From: Aureimonas sp. AU4
GTDB lineage: Bacteria > Pseudomonadota > Alphaproteobacteria > Rhizobiales > Rhizobiaceae
Reading direction: 5' to 3'
Length of the DNA: 50,791 nucleotides
Assembly: GCF_001463765.1 (NCBI RefSeq)
Contig: NZ_BBWK01000073.1
Coordinates: forward strand, 1 to 50,791
Notes under the pieces: generated by a model
The model's database searches: none
Seen by the model: only the letters and a program-made list of their open reading frames with translations
Told to the model about the DNA's origin: nothing
Shown here: positions 43,397 to 50,787 of the stretch, one piece after another
Position numbering within the stretch: position 1 is the first letter of the stretch
Layout of the letters: every line of letters begins with the position of its first letter
Made by a program: the position numbers and the translations under genes

Positions 43397-44377
43397 TCAG
43401 CCGCCGAAGAGCTCGGTGAAGCGGCGCTTGTTCTCGCCCTCGGCCTCCAGCGCCTTCGCGGCGTCGAGCGGCATGAGCTTGATCGTGTCGCGCGCCGGGA
43501 AGCCGGCCGGACCCTCGACGCCCGAGCGGGCGGGGAGGTAGCCTTGCTTGGCGGCGAGCTTCTGGCCGTCCTCGCTGAGAAGGAAGTCGACGAAGAGCTT
43601 GGCGGCTTCCGGGTTCCTGGCGGTCTTCAGGACGGCGACCGGCTCGGTCACGGCCGTCACGCCCTCCGTCGGCCAGACGAAGCGCACCGGCGCGCCCTTC
43701 TGCGCCTCTCGGATCGGCATGTAGTCGACGATCACGCCGAAGGCCTTCTCGCCGCCGGCCACCGACTTCATCACCGCGCCGTTGCCGCCCGACGCCGTCG
43801 CCCCGCCCTTGGCGAGCGCCTCGACATAGGGCCAGCCGAAGTCGGGGTTCTGGACGAGGGCCGCGAGATGCACGAGCGCGGCGCCCGAGGTCAAAGGGCT
43901 CGGCATGGTGAGCTGCGCGGCGAGCGCGGGCTGGGCGAGGTCGCGCCAGGAGGCCGGCTGCCCTTCGGCGCGCGTGTTCCCCATGAAGCCGGTCGTGATC
44001 AGCTTGGTCGAGAAGTAGGTGTGGTCCTTGTCGAAGAGCGAGGCGTCGAAGCCCTCGGTCTTCGCCTCCGGGAAGGCCATCAGGCGGCCGTCGCGCTTCA
44101 GCCCCTCCATGGTCACGCTGTCGGCGATGAGCAGGACGTCCGGCTGCGGGCTTCCGGCCGCGAACTCGGCCTGGAGCTTGGCCATGACCTTGGTCGTCCC
44201 CTCGCGCACCCATTCCACGTCGATGCCGGGATGGGCGGCCTCGAAGGCGTCGGCGGTGGCCTGCGCGTCCTCGTTCGGCTGGCTCGTGTAGAGGACGAGC
44301 TTGGACGCCTCGGCCAGGGCGGCGCCCGGCAGGAGGGCGGCGGCGGACACCGCAAGGGCGGCGAGAAGGCGCATCAT
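43397..44377 (-). CDS. ABC transporter substrate-binding protein, FbpA/iron(III)-like
   Basis: A 326-residue periplasmic protein with signal peptide (MMRLLAALAVSAAALLPGAALA, cut before EASK). It opens with LVLYTSQPNEDAQATADAFEAAHPGIDVEWVREGTT and has ADSVTMEGLKRDGRLMAFP, TYFSTKLITTGFMGN and TEPVAVLKTARNPEAAKLFVDFLLSEDGQKLAAKQGYLPAR, the usual cluster-F binding-protein pattern. The two-Tyr iron motif of FbpA is not clear, so iron is likely but not proven; a phosphonate or organic ligand is possible. ATG 44377 has GGGAG 8 bases upstream. It forms a two-gene unit with the permease. Confidence 0.9.
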   Translation of the reverse strand: MMRLLAALAVSAAALLPGAALAEASKLVLYTSQPNEDAQATADAFEAAHPGIDVEWVREGTTKVMAKLQAEFAAGSPQPDVLLIADSVTMEGLKRDGRLMAFPEAKTEGFDASLFDKDHTYFSTKLITTGFMGNTRAEGQPASWRDLAQPALAAQLTMPSPLTSGAALVHLAALVQNPDFGWPYVEALAKGGATASGGNGAVMKSVAGGEKAFGVIVDYMPIREAQKGAPVRFVWPTEGVTAVTEPVAVLKTARNPEAAKLFVDFLLSEDGQKLAAKQGYLPARSGVEGPAGFPARDTIKLMPLDAAKALEAEGENKRRFTELFGG

Positions 44378-44567
44378 TTGGAGAGCTCCCGGAATCGGCG
44401 CCGGGGCTCCGGCGCAAGAGGCGTCTTAGGATGACGACAGGCGCTTAACCAGCACACGTGACGCCTGTATGACCATGCGGACCGTCGTCGCGCCGACATG
44501 AGCGCGGTCTAAGCGGAGCAGGGCGTGGCGCTCGCCGTGCTGTTCCGGCTCGGGAGAACCTCGCCGC

Positions 44568-45128
44568 TTGATCGAGATGCTCAGCCCCGTTGCCGAGTTT
44601 CTGCGCGTCCACGCCGCCTGGACGGGGCCAGTGACGGCGCTCGCCTGCCTCCTGATCACGCTTCCGGGCATCGGGCTTCTCATGCCGGCGGCTGCGATCA
44701 TGCTCTTGGTCGGCAGTCTCGCGGGGGCGGGCGCCATTCCCGGGACGGACGCCTTCGTGGGTTCCCTGATCGGGACGGTGGTCGGCACCAGCTTCGGCCA
44801 CGAGTTCGGTCGCTGGTCGGGGCCGGGCTTCCTGCGCCGCCGGCCGCTGCGCCGCCACAGGCGGCAGATCGCCCGCGCGCGGCTCTTCTTCCGGCGGCAG
44901 GGGTCGCTCGCCCTGCTTCTCAGCCGATTTCTCGGACCCTTGCGCTCGATCGCGCCCTTCGTGGCGGGCACGATGCGCATGCCGCGCCGTCGCTTCGAGG
45001 CCGTCAACGTCCTGTCGGCGGTCCTGTGGGTGGCCGTGATGCTCGCGCCCGGCTGGCTGACGCTGAAGGGGCGCGTGAACCTTGACCCCTCGGTCGCCAC
45101 CGAGATCGCCGCCCCGTCCGCACCCTGA
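44568..45128 (+). CDS. DedA-family (VTT/SNARE-associated domain) membrane protein
   Basis: A 186-residue protein with four or five hydrophobic stretches and DedA features: PGIGLLMPAAAIMLLVGSLAGAG, GTVVGTSFGHEFGRWSGPGFL and ARLFFRRQGSLALLLSRFLGPLRSIAPFVAGTMRM, the last being the conserved F-x-R-[FY]-x-P-x-R-like segment. DedA proteins flip undecaprenyl phosphate or phospholipids across the membrane. TTG 44568 has GGGAGA 10 bases upstream; ATG 44577 is the alternative. It is convergent with the phytase-like gene and divergent from the binding-protein gene (190-base gap without a clear promoter). Confidence 0.87.
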   Translation: MIEMLSPVAEFLRVHAAWTGPVTALACLLITLPGIGLLMPAAAIMLLVGSLAGAGAIPGTDAFVGSLIGTVVGTSFGHEFGRWSGPGFLRRRPLRRHRRQIARARLFFRRQGSLALLLSRFLGPLRSIAPFVAGTMRMPRRRFEAVNVLSAVLWVAVMLAPGWLTLKGRVNLDPSVATEIAAPSAP

Positions 45129-45153
45129 CGGGGCGGGCGGGGCGGCGGGAGCC

Positions 45154-47334
45154 TTACTTCGCCAGCCCGTCCACGGTCCAGAAATGCGTCTCGCCGGACG
45201 AGTCGTCGGTGCCGTCGTTGTCGGTCACGACGTAGCCGCGGCCCGTGGCGTCGATCGCGAGGCCCTCGACCTTGTCGACGACGTAGCCGTTGGTGCGCTT
45301 GAGGTCGGGCAGGAGGTCCCGCACGGTTTCCTTGGCGACGGTCGGAAGCTCCCCGCCGAGCGGGGCGGGCTTGAGATCCGCCAGCGCGACGCGCGTCACG
45401 GCCTTGAGTCTGGCCGCCTCGCCGATGCGGTTGTCGCGCTCGATCAGGTAGGCGTGGTCGCCGTGGATCGCGATCTCCGACAGCCCGACCCAGCCGCCCT
45501 CGCCGGCGGACGCCTCGAGCGGATAGCGCACCGCGCCCCAGCTCTTGGCGGCCGGGTCGTAGCTGAGGAGCTTCGTGGTGTTCTTCGGGTCGTCCTTCCA
45601 GGGGCGCTGCACCGCGACCCAGAGCTTGCCGTCGGCCATGGCGACGCCTTCCGCGCCGAAGCGGGTCTGCGCTTCGAGAAGCGCGGCCGGGAAGGGCACC
45701 TCCTCCTGGATCGCGCCCTTGGCGTCCACGTGGATCAGCGCGTGCGGCACCTTCTTCTCGGCATCGCCCTCGTTGGCGAGCCAGAAGCCGCCCTGGCCAT
45801 CGGGCACGAGGCCCTCGATGTCCATGCCCTTGGCCGGCTGGCCGTCGCGCGTCACGACCATCGCATCGGTGATGCGGGCGGGGGTCTGCGTCGCATCGAT
45901 CGCGTAGATCGTCGGCGCCTTCTTGTAGATCGAGTCGCTGGCCGCGTGGAGGAAGCCCGCCCGACCGGGATCGGCCGAGAGCGCCGACAGGGCGCCCCAG
46001 CCGATCGGGTGGCCGTCCTTGTCGTCCGAGACGATCTCGGGATAGCTCGAGCGGCCCTCGGCCCGCTCGTAGATCGTGACATGCGAGCGCGCACCGCCGT
46101 CCTCGACGAGGTCGGCCTCGTTGGCCACCGCCAGAAGGTTGCGCGAGGGAATGGCGACCGCGCCCTCGGGCGAGATGCCGGTCGGCAGGAGCTGAAGGAA
46201 CTGCGGCGCGTCGCCCGTGTCGCGATAGACGCCGACCACCGAGGCGCGCTCGGCGAGCACGAAGAAGAGCCTCTCGTCGCCGAAGCGGCCTGTCTCGAGC
46301 CCTTCCGGCTCGATGCCCTTGGCGTCGGAGCGCTTGTCCGGGTAGTGCCCCGCTCGCATCGCCTCGTATTCGAACGCGGGACCGGACTCGTAGAGGACCT
46401 TCCCATCGCGCGCGAAGATCGTGAAGCCGCGCGTGCCGCCCTTCCAGTCGCCCTCGTTGGCCGTGACGAGGCGGTTCTCGTCGAGCCACTTCACGGCGTC
46501 GGGCTCGCGCGGGCGCGCGTCGATCGTGTCGGTCGGGCGGATCTGCCCGTCGTCCTTGGCATCGACGCCTTCCAGAGCCAGCGTTCCCGCCGAGAAGTGA
46601 CCGGTGACCTTCGCGGTCTTCGGATCGACGATCGTGACGAGGTTGTTCTCCTGCAGCGTCACGGCGATCTCGCCGCTCGCGTTGAAGCTGACGAACTCGG
46701 GCTCCGGGTCTTCCGGCGCGATGTCGCCGAGCCCCGTCATGTCGACGCGCCGCAGGCCCGCGCAGTCCGGGGTGCCGTCCTTCAGCGGCAGAAGGGCGAG
46801 ATAACCCGCCGGCATCTGGGGCAGGGCGCCGTCGTTGCGGTCCTCGTCGCGCTCGTTCTCAATCGCGACCGCAAGCACCGACTTGTCGGGCGAGACCGCG
46901 ACCGAGTCCGGCTGGCCGCCGAGATCGCAGCTCGCCAGCTCCTGGCGCGTCGCCATGTCGACGACGCCAAGGCGGCCCGACGGATTGGCGCGGTTCTCGG
47001 ACGTGTTCACCGCGACCAGCGCCTTGCCGCCCACCACGGTCACCGAGGTCGGCTCGCCCCGCATGTCGAGGAAGCCGCCCGCCTTGGGCGCGCGCGGATC
47101 GGCGATGTCGACGAAGCCGACGCCGCCGAGCGGGCTGTCGGAATAAACGAGCGTCTGCCCGTCCTCGCTCGCCGCGATGATTTCGGCCGAGGTCGTCTCG
47201 CCGGCCCGGCCCTCGGGCGCGTTAGCGGGAACTGCGAAGGAGGCGACGCGGTTGAACATCGGCTCGGCGCCGGCCGCGAGCGTCGAGGACGCGAGCAGGA
47301 GGGCGGCGAGGGCGGGCATGCGGCGCGAGGTCAT
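45154..47334 (-). CDS. Exported esterase-like phytase-family protein
   Basis: A 726-residue periplasmic or secreted protein with a signal peptide (PALAALLLASSTLAAGAEP). The N-terminal part (about 40-300) has beta-propeller-like repeats (RLGVVDMATRQELASCDLGGQPDSVAVSPDKSVLAVA), and the C-terminal half matches the phytase-like domain (LLPTGISPEGAVAI, DIEGLVPDGQGGFWLANEGD, FGAEGVAMADGKLWVAVQRP, VDKVEGLAIDATGRGYVVTDNDGTDD) with acidic calcium-ligand-like clusters. A phosphatase or phytase role is suggested by the family and by the Pho box upstream (47391-47408); the activity is not demonstrated. Confidence 0.9.
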   Translation of the reverse strand: MTSRRMPALAALLLASSTLAAGAEPMFNRVASFAVPANAPEGRAGETTSAEIIAASEDGQTLVYSDSPLGGVGFVDIADPRAPKAGGFLDMRGEPTSVTVVGGKALVAVNTSENRANPSGRLGVVDMATRQELASCDLGGQPDSVAVSPDKSVLAVAIENERDEDRNDGALPQMPAGYLALLPLKDGTPDCAGLRRVDMTGLGDIAPEDPEPEFVSFNASGEIAVTLQENNLVTIVDPKTAKVTGHFSAGTLALEGVDAKDDGQIRPTDTIDARPREPDAVKWLDENRLVTANEGDWKGGTRGFTIFARDGKVLYESGPAFEYEAMRAGHYPDKRSDAKGIEPEGLETGRFGDERLFFVLAERASVVGVYRDTGDAPQFLQLLPTGISPEGAVAIPSRNLLAVANEADLVEDGGARSHVTIYERAEGRSSYPEIVSDDKDGHPIGWGALSALSADPGRAGFLHAASDSIYKKAPTIYAIDATQTPARITDAMVVTRDGQPAKGMDIEGLVPDGQGGFWLANEGDAEKKVPHALIHVDAKGAIQEEVPFPAALLEAQTRFGAEGVAMADGKLWVAVQRPWKDDPKNTTKLLSYDPAAKSWGAVRYPLEASAGEGGWVGLSEIAIHGDHAYLIERDNRIGEAARLKAVTRVALADLKPAPLGGELPTVAKETVRDLLPDLKRTNGYVVDKVEGLAIDATGRGYVVTDNDGTDDSSGETHFWTVDGLAK

Positions 47335-47390
47335 ACGGGGCCTTCCGGGTAGCGTTCGGAGAATCAGATGCCGCTTCCAACCAGTCGCCT

Positions 47391-47408
47391 GTTACAGTCG
47401 CATGACAT
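47391..47408 (-). promoter_or_regulatory. Pho box before the phytase-like gene
   Basis: On the minus strand ATGTCAT (47408-47402), 4 bases, CTGTAAC (47397-47391): 11-base period and 12 of 14 unit positions agreeing with CTGTCAT-N4-CTGTCAT (or CTGTMAY). It lies 57 bases upstream of the gene start. A third, poor unit (GACTGGT) continues the register. Confidence 0.75.
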
Positions 47409-47506
47409 TTCGTCCTGCCGCCGAATGTCGCGAAGAAGCCATCAAACCGTCGTGGGGTGCCGCTAGAAGCCCGCCTGCAAGACCACCGCATGAGGAGCCC
47501 ACCGCG

Positions 47507-47713
47507 ATGTACAACCTCTTCCAGCACCGCGAGGATCCGAGCATCGTCTGCGCCCTTCCGGACGGCGGACGGCTCCCCCCGTTCCTGCGAGACAGGGCTT
47601 GGCGCTTCGGCGGCAAGGTCGATGACATCCGCGCCGAGCAGCTGTCCTTCGATGTCTCCACGGTCGACGCCGTGCTGCGACAGAACGGCTTCTACATCTA
47701 CACGCGGCTCTGA
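47507..47713 (+). CDS. Small protein of unknown function
   Basis: A 68-residue ORF starting MYNLFQHREDPSIVCALPDG and ending with VLRQNGFYIYTRL; Pro-, Arg- and aromatic-rich with one Cys, no signal peptide. No family is recognised. GAGGAG lies 11 bases before ATG 47507. The codon pattern matches the window's genes. It is divergent from the phytase-like gene over a 172-base gap that includes the Pho box, so it could share phosphate control; that is speculative. Confidence 0.65.
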   Translation: MYNLFQHREDPSIVCALPDGGRLPPFLRDRAWRFGGKVDDIRAEQLSFDVSTVDAVLRQNGFYIYTRL

Positions 47714-47780
47714 TAGTCCGTAGCCGGGTACCGATCGCTGCCCTCAGCGTCACGGAACCGTGAGGGTGGGCGCGTTCTTA

Positions 47781-47804
47781 CTCGGGTCGACTTCCAGACC
47801 CGAG
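47781..47804 (+). promoter_or_regulatory. Hairpin overlapping the SDR ribosome-binding site
   Basis: CTCGGGTC (47781-47788) pairs perfectly with GACCCGAG (47797-47804) around an 8-base loop. Its 3' arm contains the first half of the GAGGAG ribosome binding site (47802-47807), which lies 6 bases before the TTG at 47814. Such a hairpin can limit translation; family or trigger unknown. Confidence 0.5.
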
Positions 47805-47813
47805 GAGCATGCC

Positions 47814-48707
47814 TTGACGAACCGCTTCACCCTCCAGGACCCGCGCAAGCAGTACCCGCAGCCGCCCTTTCCGCGCCAGCCGCAGCCCGTGCCGGGCATC
47901 GCCTCGAAGATGGACCCCGTGCCCGACCACGGCGAGACGAGCTATGTCGGCTCGGGGCGGCTGAGCGGGCGGCGCGCCCTGATCACGGGCGGCGACAGCG
48001 GCATCGGCCGGGCGGCGGCGATCGCGTTTGCCCGCTAGGGCGCGGACGTCGCGATCAGCTATCTCGCCGCCGAGGAAGCGGACGCCAGTGAAGTCGTCGC
48101 GATCATCGAGGCGGAAGGGCGCCGGGCGCTTGCGCTGCCGGGCGACATCACCGACGAGACCTGGGCGCGTGAGATCGTGGAGCGCACGGTGAAGACGTTC
48201 GGCGGCCTCGACATTCTTGTCGTCAATGCCGGGCGCCAGCAGAACCGCGAGGACATCTCGAAGGTCACGTCCGAGGACTTCGACAAGACCCTCAAGACCA
48301 ACCTCTACGCGCTGCACTGGATCGCGCAGGCCGCCGTGCCGCACCTGCCGGCGGGCGCCAGCGTGATCACCACGGCGTCGGTGCAGGCCTACGACCCCTC
48401 GGCCATCCTCCTCGACTACGCCACCACCAAGGCCGGCATCGTCGCCTACACCAAGGCGCTCGCCAAGCAGCTGATCGAGAAGGGCATTCGCGCCAATGTC
48501 GTCGCGCCCGGCCCGTTCTGGACGGCGCTCCAGTCGAGCGGCGGCCAGCCGCCGGAGAAGGTGCAGCAGTTCGGCGCCGAGAGCCAGATCGGGCGTCCCG
48601 GCCAGCCGGTCGAGATCGCGCCGGTCTACGTGCTTCTCGCCAGCCAGGAGGGAAGCTACATCACCGGCGAGGTCTACGGCGTAACCGGCGGCGCCGGCAT
48701 AGCCTGA
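47814..48707 (+). pseudogene. SDR oxidoreductase gene interrupted by one amber codon
   Basis: A single open frame of 298 codons encodes a normal SDR except for TAG at 48036-48038 (codon 75). The stop falls in AAAIAFAR-stop-GADVAISYL, where family members have a Glu (GAG). Before it: the N-terminal extension [20 protein letters not shown] and cofactor motif [14 protein letters not shown]. After it: NAG, Ser in VITTASVQAYD and Tyr/Lys in LLDYATTKAG, and VYGVTGGAGIA. All are typical of the glucose-dehydrogenase-like SDRs linked to general stress. The start TTG 47814 has GAGGAG 6 bases upstream. It is either a recent pseudogene, a sequencing error or a readthrough case. Confidence 0.8.
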
Positions 48708-48721
48708 CCCAGGGTGCCCGT

Positions 48722-48802
48722 TGCGGTGGCCGTCGTATGCGGTGGCCACCGCACAGATGCGACGGTTTCCGGTGCGCCGGTCATCTGCGCACCGGAAACC
48801 GT
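48722..48802. repeat. Compound repeat: direct repeat, 16-bp palindrome and 16-bp hairpin
   Basis: TGCGGTGGCC occurs at 48722-48731 and 48738-48747. The second copy is the left half of a perfect 16-bp palindrome TGCGGTGGCCACCGCA (48738-48753). Next, ACGGTTTCCGGTGCGC (48762-48777) pairs perfectly with GCGCACCGGAAACCGT (48787-48802) around a 9-base loop. It lies just downstream of the broken SDR and may be a terminator-like or mobile palindromic element. Confidence 0.7.
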
Positions 48803-48917
48803 TTGCCTTACCGTGACGGGCTGCGATGAGCCGGCCGGCGAGGGAGCGAGCCGGACACCCATCGCTTGATGATCGATCTTTTCGGGGCTCTTTGCGAGAA
48901 GCGTCGTACGTCTGCCG

Positions 48918-49277
48918 ATGGCTGGCGCGGTGAGCCTCTGCTTTTCGGCCATACTTCTCGGTCGCTCCGGTCTAGCCGAGCTGGATCGCGACCGCGACCC
49001 CAGGGTCTTTCGCGACGTTATCGCACCCGCAACCATCGCACCCCTGCGACGAACCGCCGAGACCATGGGGTTGGCCAACGCCATCCCGTCGATCGACGTC
49101 CAGGCGAAGAGCTATGGCCGCACCACGGCCTTCAACATCTCTGACGGTGGGGAGCTGCGGTTGGGCGGTGGGCTGGTCCAGCTCAATGACTGCGCCGAGC
49201 AGGCACTGTACCGCAAGGCCAAGGCGACGCTGGTCGGGGTTGGGGGCTACGCGGGCGTGCCCGCGAGTTCGTCCTGA
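48918..49277 (+). CDS. Unassigned open frame, possibly a degraded GGDEF fragment
   Basis: A 119-residue frame with fairly strong GC bias at third positions but no convincing ribosome binding site. The C-terminal part, LRLGGGLVQLND then EQALYRKAKA, faintly recalls the end of diguanylate cyclase GGDEF domains (GGVAQL then ALYRAK), but the GGDEF signature itself is absent and the spacing is short. It may be a remnant of a larger gene or not coding at all. Confidence 0.25.
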   Translation: MAGAVSLCFSAILLGRSGLAELDRDRDPRVFRDVIAPATIAPLRRTAETMGLANAIPSIDVQAKSYGRTTAFNISDGGELRLGGGLVQLNDCAEQALYRKAKATLVGVGGYAGVPASSS

Positions 49278-49751
49278 AGATCTGAAGCGACGCAGCTCTC
49301 AGTCCGATTGAGGTGCTGGTTCCTCGCGTTATCTCGCCAAAATCCGTTACGGCCATACCGTTGAAGCCGTAACTGCCGACCTATCTCGACTGTTGCCGCA
49401 AGATCATCGACGGCGCCGTTGGAATGGGGGGCAACCTCGAGGCGCGCACCCTCGCCATCGAAGTCGCGATACAGCACGACGACCGGATGGTGGTGACCGA
49501 CATTCCCGGCGCTGCGGTGGTGAACGAGGGTAAGTGCGCCCACGACGTCGTAGCGGAAGGCGAGTCCTCGTCATAATGATGCGCGAGCTGCCCGGCACCG
49601 GCACCGCGCAGGTCACAGCCGGCTTCGCCTCATGAGTGCGCCGCGTCTGAAGTTGTCGAAGCGCAGATCACGACAGTCGTGGAAGGTGCGACCGCTGAGC
49701 GTCTCAGGCATCTGCTCCGATTTCCCCGAGGCCGAGCCCGGTCAAAGCGGT
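49278..49751. other. Stretch without a recognisable gene
   Basis: No frame here resembles a known protein. It includes an 8-bp inverted repeat GTTACGGC (49346-49353)/GCCGTAAC (49366-49373) with a 12-base loop, and a 50-codon open frame at 49424-49576 (plus strand) of unknown meaning. Local composition is less GC-rich and less coding-like than the rest of the window. It reads as decayed coding sequence. Confidence 0.5.
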
Positions 49752-49901
49752 ATGGCGAACGATCCCAGGACCCACGGCGCCATCGACGAAGCGGTCGACG
49801 ACGTGATGTCCGAGGTGGCGCGCATCGCGAATGACCACGGTGAGCAGGCTCAGGAAACAGCTCTCAAGCGACACGACGCGGTGAGGCTTCCGGCAGAGTG
49901 A
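49752..49901 (+). CDS. Very small acidic ORF, doubtful gene
   Basis: A 49-residue ORF (MANDPRTHGAIDEAVDDVMS at the start, acidic helix, then QETALKRHDAVRLPAE). An in-frame ATG at 49632 would extend it to 89 residues with a Ser/Arg-rich N-terminus of doubtful coding quality. No family is recognised. Translation-start signals are weak. It precedes the methyltransferase in the same frame, with 81 bases between. Confidence 0.3.
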   Translation: MANDPRTHGAIDEAVDDVMSEVARIANDHGEQAQETALKRHDAVRLPAE

Positions 49902-49982
49902 GGTGCGACACCACCGTTCCTCGCAACGCTGCCCGGGCTGCGCCAGATCAAAGAGCGCTACGAGCAGGAGGAGCATCCGCCC

Positions 49983-50612
49983 ATGTCGATCGTCAAACTG
50001 CCCGAGGAGGCCTTCTATAAGGCCGACCCAAGTCCGGATGGACTCTTCTACCAAGCGCCGCGTTTCGTGACCCACATCGACGACCGCGCGATCGACGCGC
50101 TCGCGCGTTTCTACGGAGAAATGATCCCTCCCGACGCGCGCGTCCTCGACCTCATGTCGAGTTGGGTCAGCCATCTGCCGGACGGTGGACGCTACGCCGA
50201 AGTCGTCGGTCACGGCATGAACGCGGAGGAACTCGCCGCCAATCCCCGCCTCGATCGGTGGTCCGTGCAGGATCTCAACCGCGACGCCAAGCTCGACCTG
50301 GCCGATGCAAGCTTCGACACCGCCCTGATCTGCGTTGCGATCCAGTATCTGGAGAGGCCCGTCGAGGTGCTCCAAGAGGTTCATCGCGTCCTCAAACCAA
50401 GCGGACGGGTCCTCGTGTCCTTCTCGAACCGCTGCTTTCCGACCAAGGCCGTCGCGATCTGGCAGGCACTGGGTAACGACGATCACGCATGCCTCGTCGA
50501 GCTGTATTTGGGGGAAGCGGGCTTCGGCGCGGTGGCGACACATATCCTCCGGACCGCGGACGGGAAGGGGGATCCGCTGACCATCGTAGCGGGAGTCCGT
50601 TTGTATCGTTGA
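49983..50612 (+). CDS. Class I SAM-dependent methyltransferase
   Basis: A 209-residue protein of the Methyltransf_11 type: ARVLDLMSSWVSHLPDG (motif I variant, about 53-69; the usual GxGxG is replaced by MSSWVSHLP), VVGHGMNAEELAAN (motif II), ASFDTALICVAIQYLERPVEVLQEVHRVLKPSGRVLVSFSNRCFPTKAV (motifs III-IV). The N-terminus carries PEEAFYKADPSPDGLFYQAPRFVTHIDD, a conserved lead in a small group of such proteins. The target is unknown. GGAGGAG precedes ATG 49983 by 9 bases. Third-position bias is a little weaker than in the housekeeping genes. Confidence 0.88.
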   Translation: MSIVKLPEEAFYKADPSPDGLFYQAPRFVTHIDDRAIDALARFYGEMIPPDARVLDLMSSWVSHLPDGGRYAEVVGHGMNAEELAANPRLDRWSVQDLNRDAKLDLADASFDTALICVAIQYLERPVEVLQEVHRVLKPSGRVLVSFSNRCFPTKAVAIWQALGNDDHACLVELYLGEAGFGAVATHILRTADGKGDPLTIVAGVRLYR

Positions 50613-50758
50613 GCCTTCTGGACCGAAGCCGAGGCGGCGCCGCCGACCGCCAGACAGCCGAAGGTCGGGGGCAGGCATCGGTACAAGCGCTTGGGTGGGA
50701 GGGGAGGGGGCCCATTCGAGCCGCGTCGGAGAAAAAGCGGAACTCCGAAACTTTTCCG

Positions 50759-50787
50759 TTGACGGGTTCGATAGACCCGCCTACATA
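50759..50787 (+). promoter_or_regulatory. Strong promoter-like sequence at the window end
   Basis: TTGACG (50759-50764), 17 bases, TACATA (50782-50787), with AT-richer sequence (GAAACTTTTCC) just upstream. The arrangement resembles strong rRNA or tRNA promoters of Hyphomicrobiales. The driven gene lies beyond the window. The region 50613-50758 has no gene I can support. Confidence 0.5.

Noticed and set aside
40336-43419. 1027-codon plus-strand frame across murQ, ATPase and permease genes
   Set aside because: It overlaps three clearly identified genes in other frames and has no recognisable domain.
44378-44567. Pho box before the iron-type binding-protein gene (CTGTCGT seen on the minus strand)
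   Set aside because: The neighbouring 11-base units do not match, so there is only one partial half-site.
47754-47776. GGAAC followed by CGTT upstream of the broken SDR, looking like an EcfG promoter
   Set aside because: The spacer is 14 bases, two short of the accepted 16-17, so it is not listed as a promoter even though SDRs of this kind are often stress-induced.
49424-49576. 50-codon open frame beginning MGGNLEARTL
   Set aside because: No ribosome binding site, no recognised family, and it lies in a stretch that looks decayed; mentioned only in the region entry.
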